From: CBDCYN01 sp965224205
GTDB lineage: Bacteria; Planctomycetota; Phycisphaerae; Phycisphaerales; Phycisphaeraceae
DNA length: 64,000 nt
Assembly (NCBI GenBank): GCA_965224205.1
Contig: CBDCYN010000029.1
Coordinates: forward strand, 186,001 to 250,000
Direction: 5' to 3'
Made by a program: the position numbers and the translations under genes. Positions 55,770 to 64,000 of the stretch are shown in pieces. The notes below the pieces were generated by a model, which was not told where the DNA came from, did not search any database, and saw only the letters and a program-made list of their open reading frames with translations. Within the stretch, counting starts at the first letter, position 1. Each line of letters starts with the position of its first letter.

Positions 55770-57449
55770 ACCGCCAAGACGGTTACGCTGGCCTCGACCA
55801 CCTACGGCGGGGCCGACGTGGGCAACTACGCGATCACCGACCAGGCCACGGCCACCGCCGACATCACCGCCAAGGCCGTGACGGTTAGCTATACATCAGC
55901 GGGGAAGGTCTATGACGGGAATACGACCGCACCTGTGACGGTTACCGCCACGGGTATCGTTCCCGGGGATACAGTCTCGATTAGCGAAATAGCGACATTT
56001 GATAGCAAGAACGTCGGAACGAACAAGACTGTGAGTATTACGGGGATCAGCCTGAGCGGGGGTGATGCTCAGAATTACGGCCTGCAGGACATGACCGATA
56101 CATTGGTTGCGGATATCACTCGCCGTGCGTCCGTCACTTGGGTCGGGAGCACAATCGGGGATTGGTTTGACCCAACCAACTGGGAAGACGGTGCGGTACC
56201 TGATCTGAACAACGTCGCCTCGGTGAACATCCCCACGGGGGTCATCGTCACCTTTGATGATACGAGCGCTACCGGTTCAGCGCAGGCTGGGCCGGTCGAT
56301 ATCGATAGCCTGGGTATCGCGGGTGACTTGCAGATGTCTACCGGGACGCTGGCCGTCGGCAGCGGTGGGATCGCTCTAAATAAAATTAATCAGACGGGGG
56401 GTGCTCTCAGTAGCTTAGGGTCGATGATGCTCGCGTGTTTCACACAGTCGGGTGGGACCACATCAACCTCGGGAGACTTTACAACGGATATATTTGACCA
56501 GACAGGGGGAGAAGTTTCCGTCGGTGGCGACATGGTTGTACGTGAGGACTACTCTCAAAACGGCTCCGGGACCGTCACGGTGACGGGGCGCGTCACGCTC
56601 ACAGACAATAATGGCGGCTTGGTCTTGGGGAACCTTAACAGCGGAGGAAATCTGTCTGTCACGAGCACCGATGGGCCGATCACTCAGACACCTAACACGT
56701 CCGTGATCGCTCATGACACCAGTCAATTCAACGCCACGAACGACGGTCAGCCAGCGGATATCCTTCTCGATAATCCCGGGAATGATTTTACGGGTGTGGT
56801 GGACCTCGATGGGGCGAACATCAGCGTCACCGATGGCGACGGGGGTATGGTGGTGGGTGACATCAACGCCAGCGGGCACGTGTCGGTTGAAGGATCGACT
56901 AACTTCCGACAACAGGACGAACAGCTCGACACAGCGATCGATGCGGCTTCGAGCCAGGTCACCCGGGGTGTGGACCCACAGACCGGCTCTGCTCCGACCC
57001 TCCCTGCCAATCAGCCCCAAATATTAGAAGTTCCGATTCAGAACGGCAGTGCTCCCGAGATGACACCTCAAGACCTTCAAGGGTCTGAGCCAGCTAACTC
57101 CACGAATGGTCAGAACAGCGGGTCGAACGCCATCACCATTGAGATCAACCGTCAGCCCACACCGCAAGACCCTGGGCTCATCACGGTCTTTGTACCCCAA
57201 GAGATCATTACGAGCAGCCAAAGCCTGGTCATCGAGTTCCCCGAAGCAATCCGACAAGAGTTTGAGGGCGCCGATGGTCGTTTCACACGGATGGATGGTA
57301 GCCCGTTACCGTCATGGGTGGATTACGCCGCCAACCCGCCACGATTTATCTTGAACGACGCCCCGCTAAACCAATTGCCCTTGCAAGTGATAGGTGAGTT
57401 TCAGGGTCGGCAGTTAATGATGGTCATTACGACCAACTCGACCCGCTAG
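55770..57449 (+). CDS. 3' part of the tpsA gene, separated from its 5' part by the inverted array
   Basis: Continues a YDG unit (TAKTVTLASTTYGGADVGNY), then a diverged one (GKVYDGNTTAPVTVTATG), a beta-solenoid-like region (NWEDGAVPDLNNVASVNIPT, NQTGGALSSLGSMMLACFTQ) and a C-terminal globular tail (about the last 120 residues, with PGLITVFVPQEIITSS and FPEAIRQEFEGADG). The frame matches the one that starts at 37008: the span 37008-57449 is 20,442 bp, divisible by three. An open frame from 55722 exists, but its first codons are antisense repeat; there is no start signal of its own, so this piece is probably untranslated in the orientation shown. Confidence 0.8.
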   Translation, partial: TAKTVTLASTTYGGADVGNYAITDQATATADITAKAVTVSYTSAGKVYDGNTTAPVTVTATGIVPGDTVSISEIATFDSKNVGTNKTVSITGISLSGGDAQNYGLQDMTDTLVADITRRASVTWVGSTIGDWFDPTNWEDGAVPDLNNVASVNIPTGVIVTFDDTSATGSAQAGPVDIDSLGIAGDLQMSTGTLAVGSGGIALNKINQTGGALSSLGSMMLACFTQSGGTTSTSGDFTTDIFDQTGGEVSVGGDMVVREDYSQNGSGTVTVTGRVTLTDNNGGLVLGNLNSGGNLSVTSTDGPITQTPNTSVIAHDTSQFNATNDGQPADILLDNPGNDFTGVVDLDGANISVTDGDGGMVVGDINASGHVSVEGSTNFRQQDEQLDTAIDAASSQVTRGVDPQTGSAPTLPANQPQILEVPIQNGSAPEMTPQDLQGSEPANSTNGQNSGSNAITIEINRQPTPQDPGLITVFVPQEIITSSQSLVIEFPEAIRQEFEGADGRFTRMDGSPLPSWVDYAANPPRFILNDAPLNQLPLQVIGEFQGRQLMMVITTNSTR

Positions 57450-58237
57450 CGGAATATTTCGCAGGCGGAACATTCCACCGGTCCCACGGTATGAGATTCC
57501 GATTCTTGATGATGTGGTTCAGCTTGGAACCTCAGCACGCGATTACCCATCCGTTGATGTGGGCGATGATTGATATAATACTGATCAAATCCTTAACGTG
57601 GTGATTGAGTTCACGGCCGATAGTCAGAAGCCGGGATCGCTCCGCGGGCGACAGGATCAATCCTGCCTTTTGGTCCGGGATCGTAGGATGCGGTTCTCTT
57701 CCTTCAAGAACCGGACCTGAGCATCGCGGCGAGCGGAAAAGGATTCGAATAAGAGGTGTAGCAGCGTGTAGAGATGATGACTCAGGGCAATTCAATACAG
57801 CCTGTAACTTCAACATTAGCAAGGTGCCAACAATATGGAACGCCCCTGGGGCAGCTCTGATAAGAGCGTACAGTAATCAATGATTGCCTCATTACCCGAA
57901 ACGCTCCACGGGTTGATGAATGGATGGGCAATTCCCTGCTCGTTCCCTGTTAAGGGCTGTAGGGAATTGACAAGCGGGCCGTCGTAAGACGAAATCAATC
58001 AGACACTAACGTTGGGCAGCTTTCGATCCTTTGCCCAATCATCCCTGTAATCTGCAGAACATCCCTGTAAACAGCTCAAAAACAGGGAAATCTTACAGAG
58101 ACTGATTGTCGTATCCCAGAGAATACTCCGCGCTTGCTCGATTTCCCGTTGCCCATCGACTTTGACATCTGGTGGACTCCTTTCGCCAGGCATCCTACCT
58201 AGCAGTTAGGACCGTCCACTTTCTCTGGGGAAGGTCA
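57450..58237. other. Gap with transposase debris after tpsA
   Basis: 788 bp without an intact gene. The left part holds the degenerate integrase fragment listed separately. The right part (about 57780-58237) shows no recognisable coding sequence, RNA or terminator. It ends at an IS3 remnant. Confidence 0.55.
57541..57773 (-). pseudogene. Degenerate transposase/integrase N-terminal fragment
   Basis: On the minus strand one frame reads RRDAQVRFLKEENRILRSR. After a frameshift another reads LSPAERSRLLTIGRELNHHV then KDLISI. This pattern (coil followed by an ERSRLL and KDLI helix) is the N-terminus of an integrase-core transposase type common in planctomycetes. The catalytic part is missing. Confidence 0.6.
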
Positions 58238-58414
58238 GATCTGACGGATGCCCGTGGAAGTGTGTTTCAATACATCGAGCTGTTCTACAAGCCAACCCGT
58301 TTACACCAGGCCCTGGGATATGTCTCCCCCGAGGCCTTCGAAGCCGATCACGCCCTGGTATTGAATGTGGCGTAACATACGAACCCCGGAGTCCGTCACT
58401 GATGGGCCACCGCA
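58238..58414 (+). mobile_element. IS3 remnant (C-terminal end of OrfB and right terminal repeat)
   Basis: Matches the 3' end of the IS3 at 21125-23614: TDARGSVFQYIELFYKPTRL, then HQALGYVSPEAFEADHALVL, the stop, and the right end GGGCCACCGCA. It lacks any IS630-A insertion, so it shows the uninterrupted sequence at that site. The left part is missing. Confidence 0.88.
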
Positions 58415-58437
58415 GCGTCTTCGATCAGCTTCGTTTA

Positions 58438-59449
58438 GAGCGTTTTGCGTCAATAATCGCCATATCCGCAAGAGGTGAAGTAGTTTTGGCACTCGGTGGG
58501 CGTGACGTCTGTCAGGGCATCGGCGATGGCGTCTTGGAGCGTGCCGAAGGTCTTGGCGGCGACGCGGCGTAGCCACGCCTTGACCTTGCTCCACAGCTTC
58601 TCGATCAGGTTCAGGTCCGGGCTGTACGGGGGCAGGTACCACAGGTCGGCGTCGACGGCCTCGATCGCTTCGCGCACCGCGGCGGCTTGGTGACTCGAGA
58701 GATTGTCCATCACGACCACGTCACCCGGGCGCAACGACGGGGCCAAGAACTGCTGGGTGTAGGCCAGGAACGTCGCCGAGTTCATCGGGCCATCGACCAC
58801 GACCGTCGCACCTTGGATCACCCCGTCGAGCCGGATCGCGCTGAGCATCGTGAGCGTCTTCCAGCGGCCGTGCGGGGTGCGGTCCACGCAACGCTGCCCG
58901 ATCGGCGACCAGCCATACAGCCGGGTCATATCCGTCTTGGCCCCAGATTCGTCGAGGAAAACCAGATGGGCCGGGTCCACGAACCGCCGGGCGATCGTGA
59001 AGTTGTGGCGGCGTTGGGCCACGTCGGGGCGATCTTGCTCGGCGGCGATCAGCGACTTCTTTTGAGCGACAGCCCCAGCCGCTTCAACGCCCGGCACACC
59101 GTCGATTCCACGACGCCCAGGTTCAGCATCGCCCTCAACTGCTTGGCCGTGATCCCCGGCTTGGCCGCCACCGCCTCACGCATCCGTTGCTCATCGGCCG
59201 CCGTAAGCTTGACCGACCCCTTGGGCCCCGGCACCCCCGGCGTCAACACGCCCCGGCGGTGCCGATCACACCAGTCGCGAACCGTCGACCTCGCCACCCG
59301 AAACTGTCGTGATACCCCCGTGATCGTCTGACCCGACTCGGCGGCCCATACCACCCGCTTACGTAGATCCATCGAATACGCCATGACCTTGGCCTCCTTG
59401 CCAGAAATCTCTCTTATCGGCCAGCGGCGATTAATTACGCCAAGCGCTC
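58438..59449 (-). mobile_element. IS630-family element B, copy 2 (intact)
   Basis: 1,012 bp with good inverted ends: GAGCGTTTTGCGTCAATAAT on the left and GAGCGCTTGGCGTAATTAAT from the right. It is flanked by TA (58436-58437 and 59450-59451). The right TA lies in the stop codon of the neighbouring secreted-protein gene. Confidence 0.92.
58450..59384 (-). CDS. IS630-B transposase made by -1 frameshift
   Basis: OrfA (59049-59384; MAYSMDLRKRVVWAAESG, with AGGAGG upstream) has a helix-turn-helix and ends LGLSLKRSR. A -1 shift at CTC-AAA-AG joins it to the catalytic half, reading KKSLIAAEQDRPDVAQRR onward with D in LVFLDESGAKTDM, D in VVVMDNLSSHQ and E in LNLIEKLWSKVK. The length (935 + 1) is divisible by three only with a -1 shift, giving 311 aa. 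Both halves are undamaged, so this copy could drive the decayed copy and possibly the MITE. Confidence 0.88.
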
Positions 59450-59826
59450 TAGAACGAGTGACCGAACAAGAAATAAACCACGAAGACCTCATCGACGGGT
59501 CGGCCGGTCAGGTCGTAGGTGACGTTCTCAAACCGGAATAACGGCCGATCCCGCGTCGGTCCCGGGGCAGAATTATTTGGCTCGCCGAATCGTGGTGCCG
59601 ATTGAGAAGGGGGGTCCCATAAAATCATCCGGATTGGGGCTTGAGGGGAGAGATCGGTCGTTGGATCGGTCCAGTATTCGGGCAGTTGATCCGTCGGAAT
59701 GAGTTCAAATAACCGCTCGTGGGTGGGGGGGGGTTGCTCGGGTTGCGCCTGCGCCGACGCGACGAGCGCGATGGATACCATCGACACCGTAATAACCCGT
59801 AGGATCGTGGCTCGGGATGGTCGCAA
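59449..59826 (-). CDS. Small secreted protein of unknown function
   Basis: 125 aa with a signal peptide (ITVSMVSIALVASAQAQP; cleavage after AQA). The mature part includes ERLFELIPTDQLPEYWTD and FRFENVTYDLTGRPVDEVFV and has no recognised domain. IS630-B inserted exactly in its stop codon: TTC-TAA before insertion became TTC-TAG with the element's first base, so the protein length is unchanged. Any terminator that lay just downstream has been moved away. Confidence 0.65.
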   Translation of the reverse strand: MRPSRATILRVITVSMVSIALVASAQAQPEQPPPTHERLFELIPTDQLPEYWTDPTTDLSPQAPIRMILWDPPSQSAPRFGEPNNSAPGPTRDRPLFRFENVTYDLTGRPVDEVFVVYFLFGHSF

Positions 59827-60312
59827 AGGTCGGTCCGATCATTTCTGGCTTGCGATCACGCGCTAGCTATTTCATCGATTCGGACTCTCGGACGGCCTCC
59901 TTTAGTGCTCTTGACCCATCACCGCGTCATATCGTGAAATGGAATACCGCTTGCACTACGAATACCGAGGGCATCGGAAAGGTTCGCTGCGCACAGGCGG
60001 GGTTCCCATCACCGCGTGATATGCGCGAGCCCTTGATCAAGATCAGGTGTTCGTCACGAAAAACGATGCCGAAGCATGCGGGTATCTGAGGGACTATCTC
60101 GTGACTGGGGAAAATGTTCCGCGAATGAAGCCGGCGGAGGATCGGTTCGCGGCCCCAGAGCCCGCTGGGTAACTCATCAGTTTGACGCTGAGGTCCTGAC
60201 CCGGTCACGCACCCCCGGTCATTGGGCATCCATCGCCCGCTTCGATTCCATGCCGCAGTTCGTGTAGACTCTGCCTTCCCAATCGGGGGCTCGTTAGGTA
60301 TTCGATGCGACT
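59827..60312. other. Gap upstream of gcvPA
   Basis: 486 bp. Open frames here are short and unconvincing. I looked for a glycine riboswitch ahead of gcvPA and do not see its conserved core. The promoters for gcvPA (plus) and the small secreted gene (minus) should lie here. Confidence 0.5.
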
Positions 60313-61719
60313 ATGAACTACACACAAATCACACCCGATCACCAGAAGGAGATGCTCGCCGCCCTTGGGGTTGGCGGTGTTGAAGAGCTTTATGCGAACC
60401 TGCCCCGTGAGCTGCGTCTGGATGGCCCGCTGCAACTACCCGGCCTCCCGAACGGGGGCAGGTGCGAGCTTGAATTGCAGCAGCAGCTCCATGAGCTCGC
60501 TGGGTTTAACCGCCCCGCGGTGGGCTCTGGAGCGGCCTGTTTTCTCGGCGCCGGGGCGTACGACCACTTCATCCCGGCGGTCGTCGATGATCTAGCTTCT
60601 CAAGGCGCGTTCGTCACGGCTTACACCCCGTACCAGGCCGAGGCGTCGCAAGGCTCGCTCCAGGCGTTTTTCGAATTCCAGACACAGATCTGCCGGCTCA
60701 CAGGCCTCGACGTCGCCAACGCTTCCTTATACGAAGGGGCCACCGCCGTGGCCGAAGCCGTGCTGATGGCCGTCAATGCCACCGGTAAGCGACGCGTCCT
60801 GGTCGCGTCGTCATTGCACCCCGATTACCGGGCGGTGCTGGGGACCTACCTCGCGGGCCTGCCGGTGGAACTGGTCGCGTTGGCCCACGATCCGAGGCGT
60901 GGTTGTGTCGATCCGGCCACCGTCCGGCAGGCGATGGAGGGTCCACGGTCCGCTGGGGGCGGGGGTGACGTGGCGTGTGTCGTGATCCAGTCGCCCAATG
61001 TTTTTGGCGTGATCGAGGACTGGTCATCACTTTTCGACGAGGCGCGTGGCCAGCAGCCCGACGCCCTGGCGGTGGCGGTGATCAACCCGATCGCCTGCGG
61101 CCTGCTCAAACGGCCCGGCGACTGCGGGGCGGATATCGCCGTCGGCGAGGGCCAGCCGCTTGGGGTGCCGTTACAGTTCGGGGGCCCGTATCTGGGCCTC
61201 ATCGCGGCTAAACAATCCCTGATCCGCAAGATGCCCGGCCGGCTCGTGGGCCAGACCCACGACCAAACCGGCCGCCGTGGTTACTGCTTAACCCTCCAGA
61301 CCCGTGAGCAGCACATCCGCGGAGCTAAAGCCACCAGCAACATCTGTACAAACCAGGGGTTGTTGGCGATCCGGGCGACGATCTACTTAAGCACCATGGG
61401 CCCCCACGGCCTGCGAGACGTCGCCAGCCACAGCTACCACAAAGCCCACCACACCGCCCAACGCATCACTGAGTTAGAGGGTTATTCCATGGCCTATCAA
61501 GGGGAGTTTTTCCATGAATTCCTCGTGAATTGCCCTGTTCCCGCAAGAAAAATCATCGACGCGGGCCGTGGAAGAAACCTGCTGCCCGGTCTCGACGCCG
61601 GTCAACTCGGGATCGGCGACAGCACTCAGCTACTGGTCGCGGTCACGGAAAAACGCACCGCCGCAGAAATCGACCGCTTGGTTCAATGGCTCCAGGAGGC
61701 TGCCACGGATGAATCATGA
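60313..61719 (+). CDS. gcvPA: Glycine dehydrogenase (decarboxylating) subunit 1
   Basis: 468 aa, the N-terminal half of the P-protein in organisms that split it. With GcvPB it decarboxylates glycine and passes the aminomethyl group to lipoylated GcvH. Family features include MNYTQITPDHQKEMLAALGV, PAVGSGAACFLGAGAYDHFI, YTPYQAEASQGSLQ, SLYEGATAVAEA and GRRGYCLTLQTREQHIRG. It lacks the PLP lysine, as expected for this subunit. It overlaps gcvPB by 11 bases. GcvT and GcvH genes are not in the window. Confidence 0.95.
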   Translation: MNYTQITPDHQKEMLAALGVGGVEELYANLPRELRLDGPLQLPGLPNGGRCELELQQQLHELAGFNRPAVGSGAACFLGAGAYDHFIPAVVDDLASQGAFVTAYTPYQAEASQGSLQAFFEFQTQICRLTGLDVANASLYEGATAVAEAVLMAVNATGKRRVLVASSLHPDYRAVLGTYLAGLPVELVALAHDPRRGCVDPATVRQAMEGPRSAGGGGDVACVVIQSPNVFGVIEDWSSLFDEARGQQPDALAVAVINPIACGLLKRPGDCGADIAVGEGQPLGVPLQFGGPYLGLIAAKQSLIRKMPGRLVGQTHDQTGRRGYCLTLQTREQHIRGAKATSNICTNQGLLAIRATIYLSTMGPHGLRDVASHSYHKAHHTAQRITELEGYSMAYQGEFFHEFLVNCPVPARKIIDAGRGRNLLPGLDAGQLGIGDSTQLLVAVTEKRTAAEIDRLVQWLQEAATDES

Positions 61720-63220
61720 CCCGCTCGACCCGGTCCCGCTGATCTTTGAAAAATCGACCCCTGGGGCCAGGGCGGTCGACCTGCCGGCGTTGGATGTCCC
61801 GGCTGCGCCTCTGCCGCAGGAATTGACCCGCGACGACCCGCCCGCTCTGCCGCAGCTGGGGCAGCTGGATGTCGTCCGCCATTACACGCACCTGGCGGCC
61901 CGAAACTTCTCGGTCGACGCGAACTTTTACCCCCTCGGGTCGTGCACCATGAAGTACAACCCGAGGGTCAACGAGGCCGCCGCGGCGATGCCCGGGTTCA
62001 CCGGCCTGCACCCCTATCAGGACGAGGCGGATGTACAGGGCGCCCTGCGTGTGCTTTATGAGCTGCGCATTTGGCTGGCCCAGATCGCGGGTCTCGATGA
62101 GGCCTGCCTCCAACCCGCCGCCGGGGCGCATGGGGAGTACACCGCCTTAAAAGTGATCCGCGCCTACTTCCGCGACCCTGACGGCGGTAACGCCCCGGGG
62201 CGGGATAAGGTCCTCGTGCCCGACACCGCCCACGGCACGAACCCGGCCAGCTGTACCCTTTGCCGCACGAACGTGGTCACGGTGCCGTCCAAGGACGGGC
62301 TGGTCGACCTCGATGCCCTGCGCGGTCTTGTCGACGACCAGACCGCAGCGATGATGATTACCAACCCCAACACCGCAGGCTTGTTCGACGGGACCATCGC
62401 GCAGATCGCTCAGATTCTCCACGACGCCGGGGCATTGCTTTACCTCGACGGGGCGAACATGAACGCGATCGTGGGGGTCTCTCGGCCCGGGGATTTCGGG
62501 GTCGACGCGATGCACTTCAACACGCACAAGACGTTCACCACGCCCCACGGTTGCGGCGGCCCCGGCGCCGGGCCGATCGCGGTCCGCGGGTTCCTTCGCC
62601 CGTACCTGCCCGTCCCGCAGGTCGAAGCCAGGCAGCGGCCCGCGGCTGGCGACGGGGATTGCCAGCAGGTGCAGTTCTATTGGGACCACCACCGGCCCAG
62701 GTCCATCGGCAAGGTGCGCAGTTTCTACGGGCAGTTCGGGGTATTGCTGCGCTGCTGGGCGTACATCGCCGCGTGTGGGGCGGACGGTCTACGAGAGGTC
62801 GCCCAGACCGCGGTGCTCAACGCCAATTACGTCGCGGCCAAGCTGCGCCATCGGTACGAAACGCCTTTCTTCGACCCCGACCGCCACCGGTTCTGTGCCC
62901 ATGAATTCATCACAGTGCCCCAACGATTGTTGGCCCAGGGGGTAACCCTGACCGACATCGCCAAGCGCCTGATCGATTACGGCATCCATCCCCCGACGAT
63001 GCATTGGCCGGTCCACCACTGCCTGATGATCGAACCCACGGAGACCGAGAGCCTGGCCACGCTCGACCGGTTTATCGAGGTGATGCTCAAGATCGCTGAT
63101 GAGATCGAGCAGGACACCGCTTGTCTCAAAGAGGCCCCATCCCTAGCACCGGTGCGCCGGGTCGACGAGGTCGAAGCGGCGCGGCGACCGGTTCTAGCGT
63201 ACAGCGGGTCGGATGGTTAA
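61709..63220 (+). CDS. gcvPB: Glycine dehydrogenase (decarboxylating) subunit 2
   Basis: 503 aa from the ATG at 61709, preceded by AGGAGG; the longer open frame from 61568 overlaps gcvPA and is not used. The PLP-binding lysine is K274 in MHFNTHKTFTTPHGCGGPG. Other family landmarks are FYPLGSCTMKYNPRVNE, PAAGAHGEYT, DTAHGTNPAS and GIHPPTMHWPVH. It forms the alpha2beta2 P-protein with GcvPA, so the operon layout is functional as well as structural. Confidence 0.96.
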   Translation: MNHDPLDPVPLIFEKSTPGARAVDLPALDVPAAPLPQELTRDDPPALPQLGQLDVVRHYTHLAARNFSVDANFYPLGSCTMKYNPRVNEAAAAMPGFTGLHPYQDEADVQGALRVLYELRIWLAQIAGLDEACLQPAAGAHGEYTALKVIRAYFRDPDGGNAPGRDKVLVPDTAHGTNPASCTLCRTNVVTVPSKDGLVDLDALRGLVDDQTAAMMITNPNTAGLFDGTIAQIAQILHDAGALLYLDGANMNAIVGVSRPGDFGVDAMHFNTHKTFTTPHGCGGPGAGPIAVRGFLRPYLPVPQVEARQRPAAGDGDCQQVQFYWDHHRPRSIGKVRSFYGQFGVLLRCWAYIAACGADGLREVAQTAVLNANYVAAKLRHRYETPFFDPDRHRFCAHEFITVPQRLLAQGVTLTDIAKRLIDYGIHPPTMHWPVHHCLMIEPTETESLATLDRFIEVMLKIADEIEQDTACLKEAPSLAPVRRVDEVEAARRPVLAYSGSDG

Positions 63221-63263
63221 ATGTGTCCAAGCGTGTCGTGTGCCCAAGCACAGCGTCGGTCAT
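63221..63263 (-). repeat. Dispersed palindromic intergenic repeat, copy 7 (diverged)
   Basis: On the minus strand: GACCGACGCTGTGCTTGGGC, then ACACGACACGCTTGGACACA. It follows the same layout as copy 2 (GACGCGGTACTTGG, then ATACACGATGCG) with several substitutions. It starts at the base after the gcvPB stop codon. Confidence 0.45.
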
Positions 63264-63575
63264 AAGGGGGGGTCCGAGAATGGTTTTGCCACATCCATGA
63301 GCTACAGCGGATTTCCATCCGACATCGGACAATAATGAGGTGTTTGCCAGCCCCCGCTTACGACGACTAAGGGCATCAAGGCGAAAAGGAACCATGCGAC
63401 TCGCCCACGCGATGTTGGACCGTAGTGAGAGAGATGGGCTTCCCCAAGAAAAAGAGTTTGCCCCCGTCAGTGGAGCTCAGTCGCGGTGGACGTTCTCGAA
63501 CGCTCCGACTTCAAACTCGAAACACGCTATAATTAAGTTCTTTAACCGCAACATCGTATCCATTGGAGCCTTCTT
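63264..63575. other. Gap before the LEPR-XLL gene
   Basis: About 310 bp with no supportable gene. A TATAAT at 63528-63533 is a possible -10 box 48 bases before the LEPR-XLL start, but no good -35 hexamer is seen at the right distance, so the promoter is tentative. Confidence 0.4.
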
Positions 63576-64000
63576 GTGAAGAAAAGACTCATGAATAGGT
63601 GGCGTCGTGCGGTTAAAGCCGCAAGCAAACCCCTTCATCTTCATCCTATGATGCAAACGACGCTCGGGCCGTGGCGGACAAGCGATCGGTCGGCTCGGTC
63701 AGATCGGGTGGTGTTCGGGATCGAGCCGCTTGAGCCACGGGTATTGCTATCGGCGACGCTTGATATTGCGACGGGGCTTCTGACGATCGAGGGCACCGAG
63801 AATAACGACGCGATCACCGTCTCTGCCGGCGGAGCACCGGGTGACGTGAGACTCCAAGGCGTGGACGGGGTCGACAACGGGACCGTGTTTTCGGGCGTCA
63901 ACGGGATCGAGATCAGCAGCCTCGGCGGCAACGACAAGATCACGATCCGCAAGAGCGTCACCGATTCCGTCGGCGAGCTGATCGGGGTGGCGGTCTCCGC
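63576..64000 (+). CDS. LEPR-XLL domain surface protein, N-terminal part (runs off window)
   Basis: 141 complete codons from a GTG at 63576 (GGAG 7 bases upstream), or from the in-frame ATG at 63591. The leader is basic (MNRWRRAVKAASKPLHLHPM) and is followed by IEPLEPRVLLSATLDIATG, the LEPR-XLL signature found near the N-terminus of many very large planctomycete surface proteins. After it come strands with DAITVSAGG and SSLGGNDKITI that look like calcium-binding haemolysin-type repeats. The motif is thought to mark secretion or sorting. The 3' end lies beyond the window. Confidence 0.85.
   Translation, partial: MKKRLMNRWRRAVKAASKPLHLHPMMQTTLGPWRTSDRSARSDRVVFGIEPLEPRVLLSATLDIATGLLTIEGTENNDAITVSAGGAPGDVRLQGVDGVDNGTVFSGVNGIEISSLGGNDKITIRKSVTDSVGELIGVAVS

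Noticed and set aside
49049..55801. A 2,250-aa open frame on the minus strand
   Set aside because: It is the coding strand of the inverted tpsA repeat block. It has no start signal, signal peptide or non-repeat sequence of its own, so I treat it as displaced tpsA sequence, not a separate gene.
49424..55888. A 2,154-aa plus-strand open frame rich in Arg and Gly
   Set aside because: It is the antisense reading of the same 264-bp repeat, which happens to lack stops in that frame. The composition is typical of GC-rich antisense frames.
60100..60312. Possible glycine riboswitch before gcvPA
   Set aside because: The position is plausible but the conserved core of the glycine aptamer is not visible.

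Overview
The window looks like part of a planctomycete chromosome, most likely class Phycisphaerae. Supporting signs are a LEPR-XLL type N-terminus at the right edge, a PEP-CTERM anchored protein, squalene-hopene cyclase, a split glycine decarboxylase (gcvPA/gcvPB), a planctomycete-type haem c protein, and generally GC-rich codon use. No species can be named from the sequence alone.

Region 1 (1-21,014) is ordinary chromosome. On the minus strand lie the start of rho, then coaE, squalene-hopene cyclase and cdsA. A secreted/membrane RDD-domain protein and an AguB-like amidohydrolase follow on the plus strand. Next come a VWA/PEP-CTERM protein with its own terminator, a TPR protein, a HEAT-like lipoprotein, leuD with a thioredoxin-like neighbour, a secreted endonuclease/exonuclease/phosphatase, a FlgI-like lipoprotein, a PH-domain membrane protein, a voltage-gated K+ channel and a c-type haem protein. 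A short palindromic repeat with core ATACGC-GAT-GCGTAT recurs in the intergenic gaps.

Region 2 (21,125-34,695) is a pile of nested mobile DNA around a tRNA-Ser(GGA) gene. An IS3 element is split by an IS630-type element (A). An IS982 relic follows. An IS481 relic comes next, carrying a 114-bp MITE and a decayed second IS630 type (B). An IS66 element with an 8-bp target duplication is split by a second, apparently identical IS630-A. To the right of the tRNA is a prophage-like remnant on the minus strand: methyltransferase tail, DUF5681, large terminase split by an intact IS481, DUF2924 and a large serine recombinase. A truncated inverted IS66 end closes the island.

Region 3 (34,872-57,449) is a two-partner secretion locus: an FhaC/ShlB-type outer membrane transporter (TpsB) followed by a giant TpsA-like exoprotein with a TPS domain, C-type-lectin-like, LamG-like, autotransporter-strand, GLUG, MBG and YDG segments. 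The most striking observation is here. A block of exactly 25 copies of a 264-bp YDG repeat (49,170-55,769) lies in reverse orientation inside the gene and is bounded by a 16-bp inverted repeat. As written, the reading frame ends at 49,274 (4,088 aa). If the block is flipped about the 16-bp repeats, one frame runs from 37,008 to 57,449 (6,813 aa). This is either an invertible phase-variation segment, a fixed inversion, or an assembly error in a repeat array.

Region 4 (57,450-64,000) holds transposase debris, an IS3 remnant and an intact IS630-B inserted in the stop codon of a small secreted protein gene. After these come gcvPA-gcvPB and the start of a large LEPR-XLL surface protein that runs off the window.
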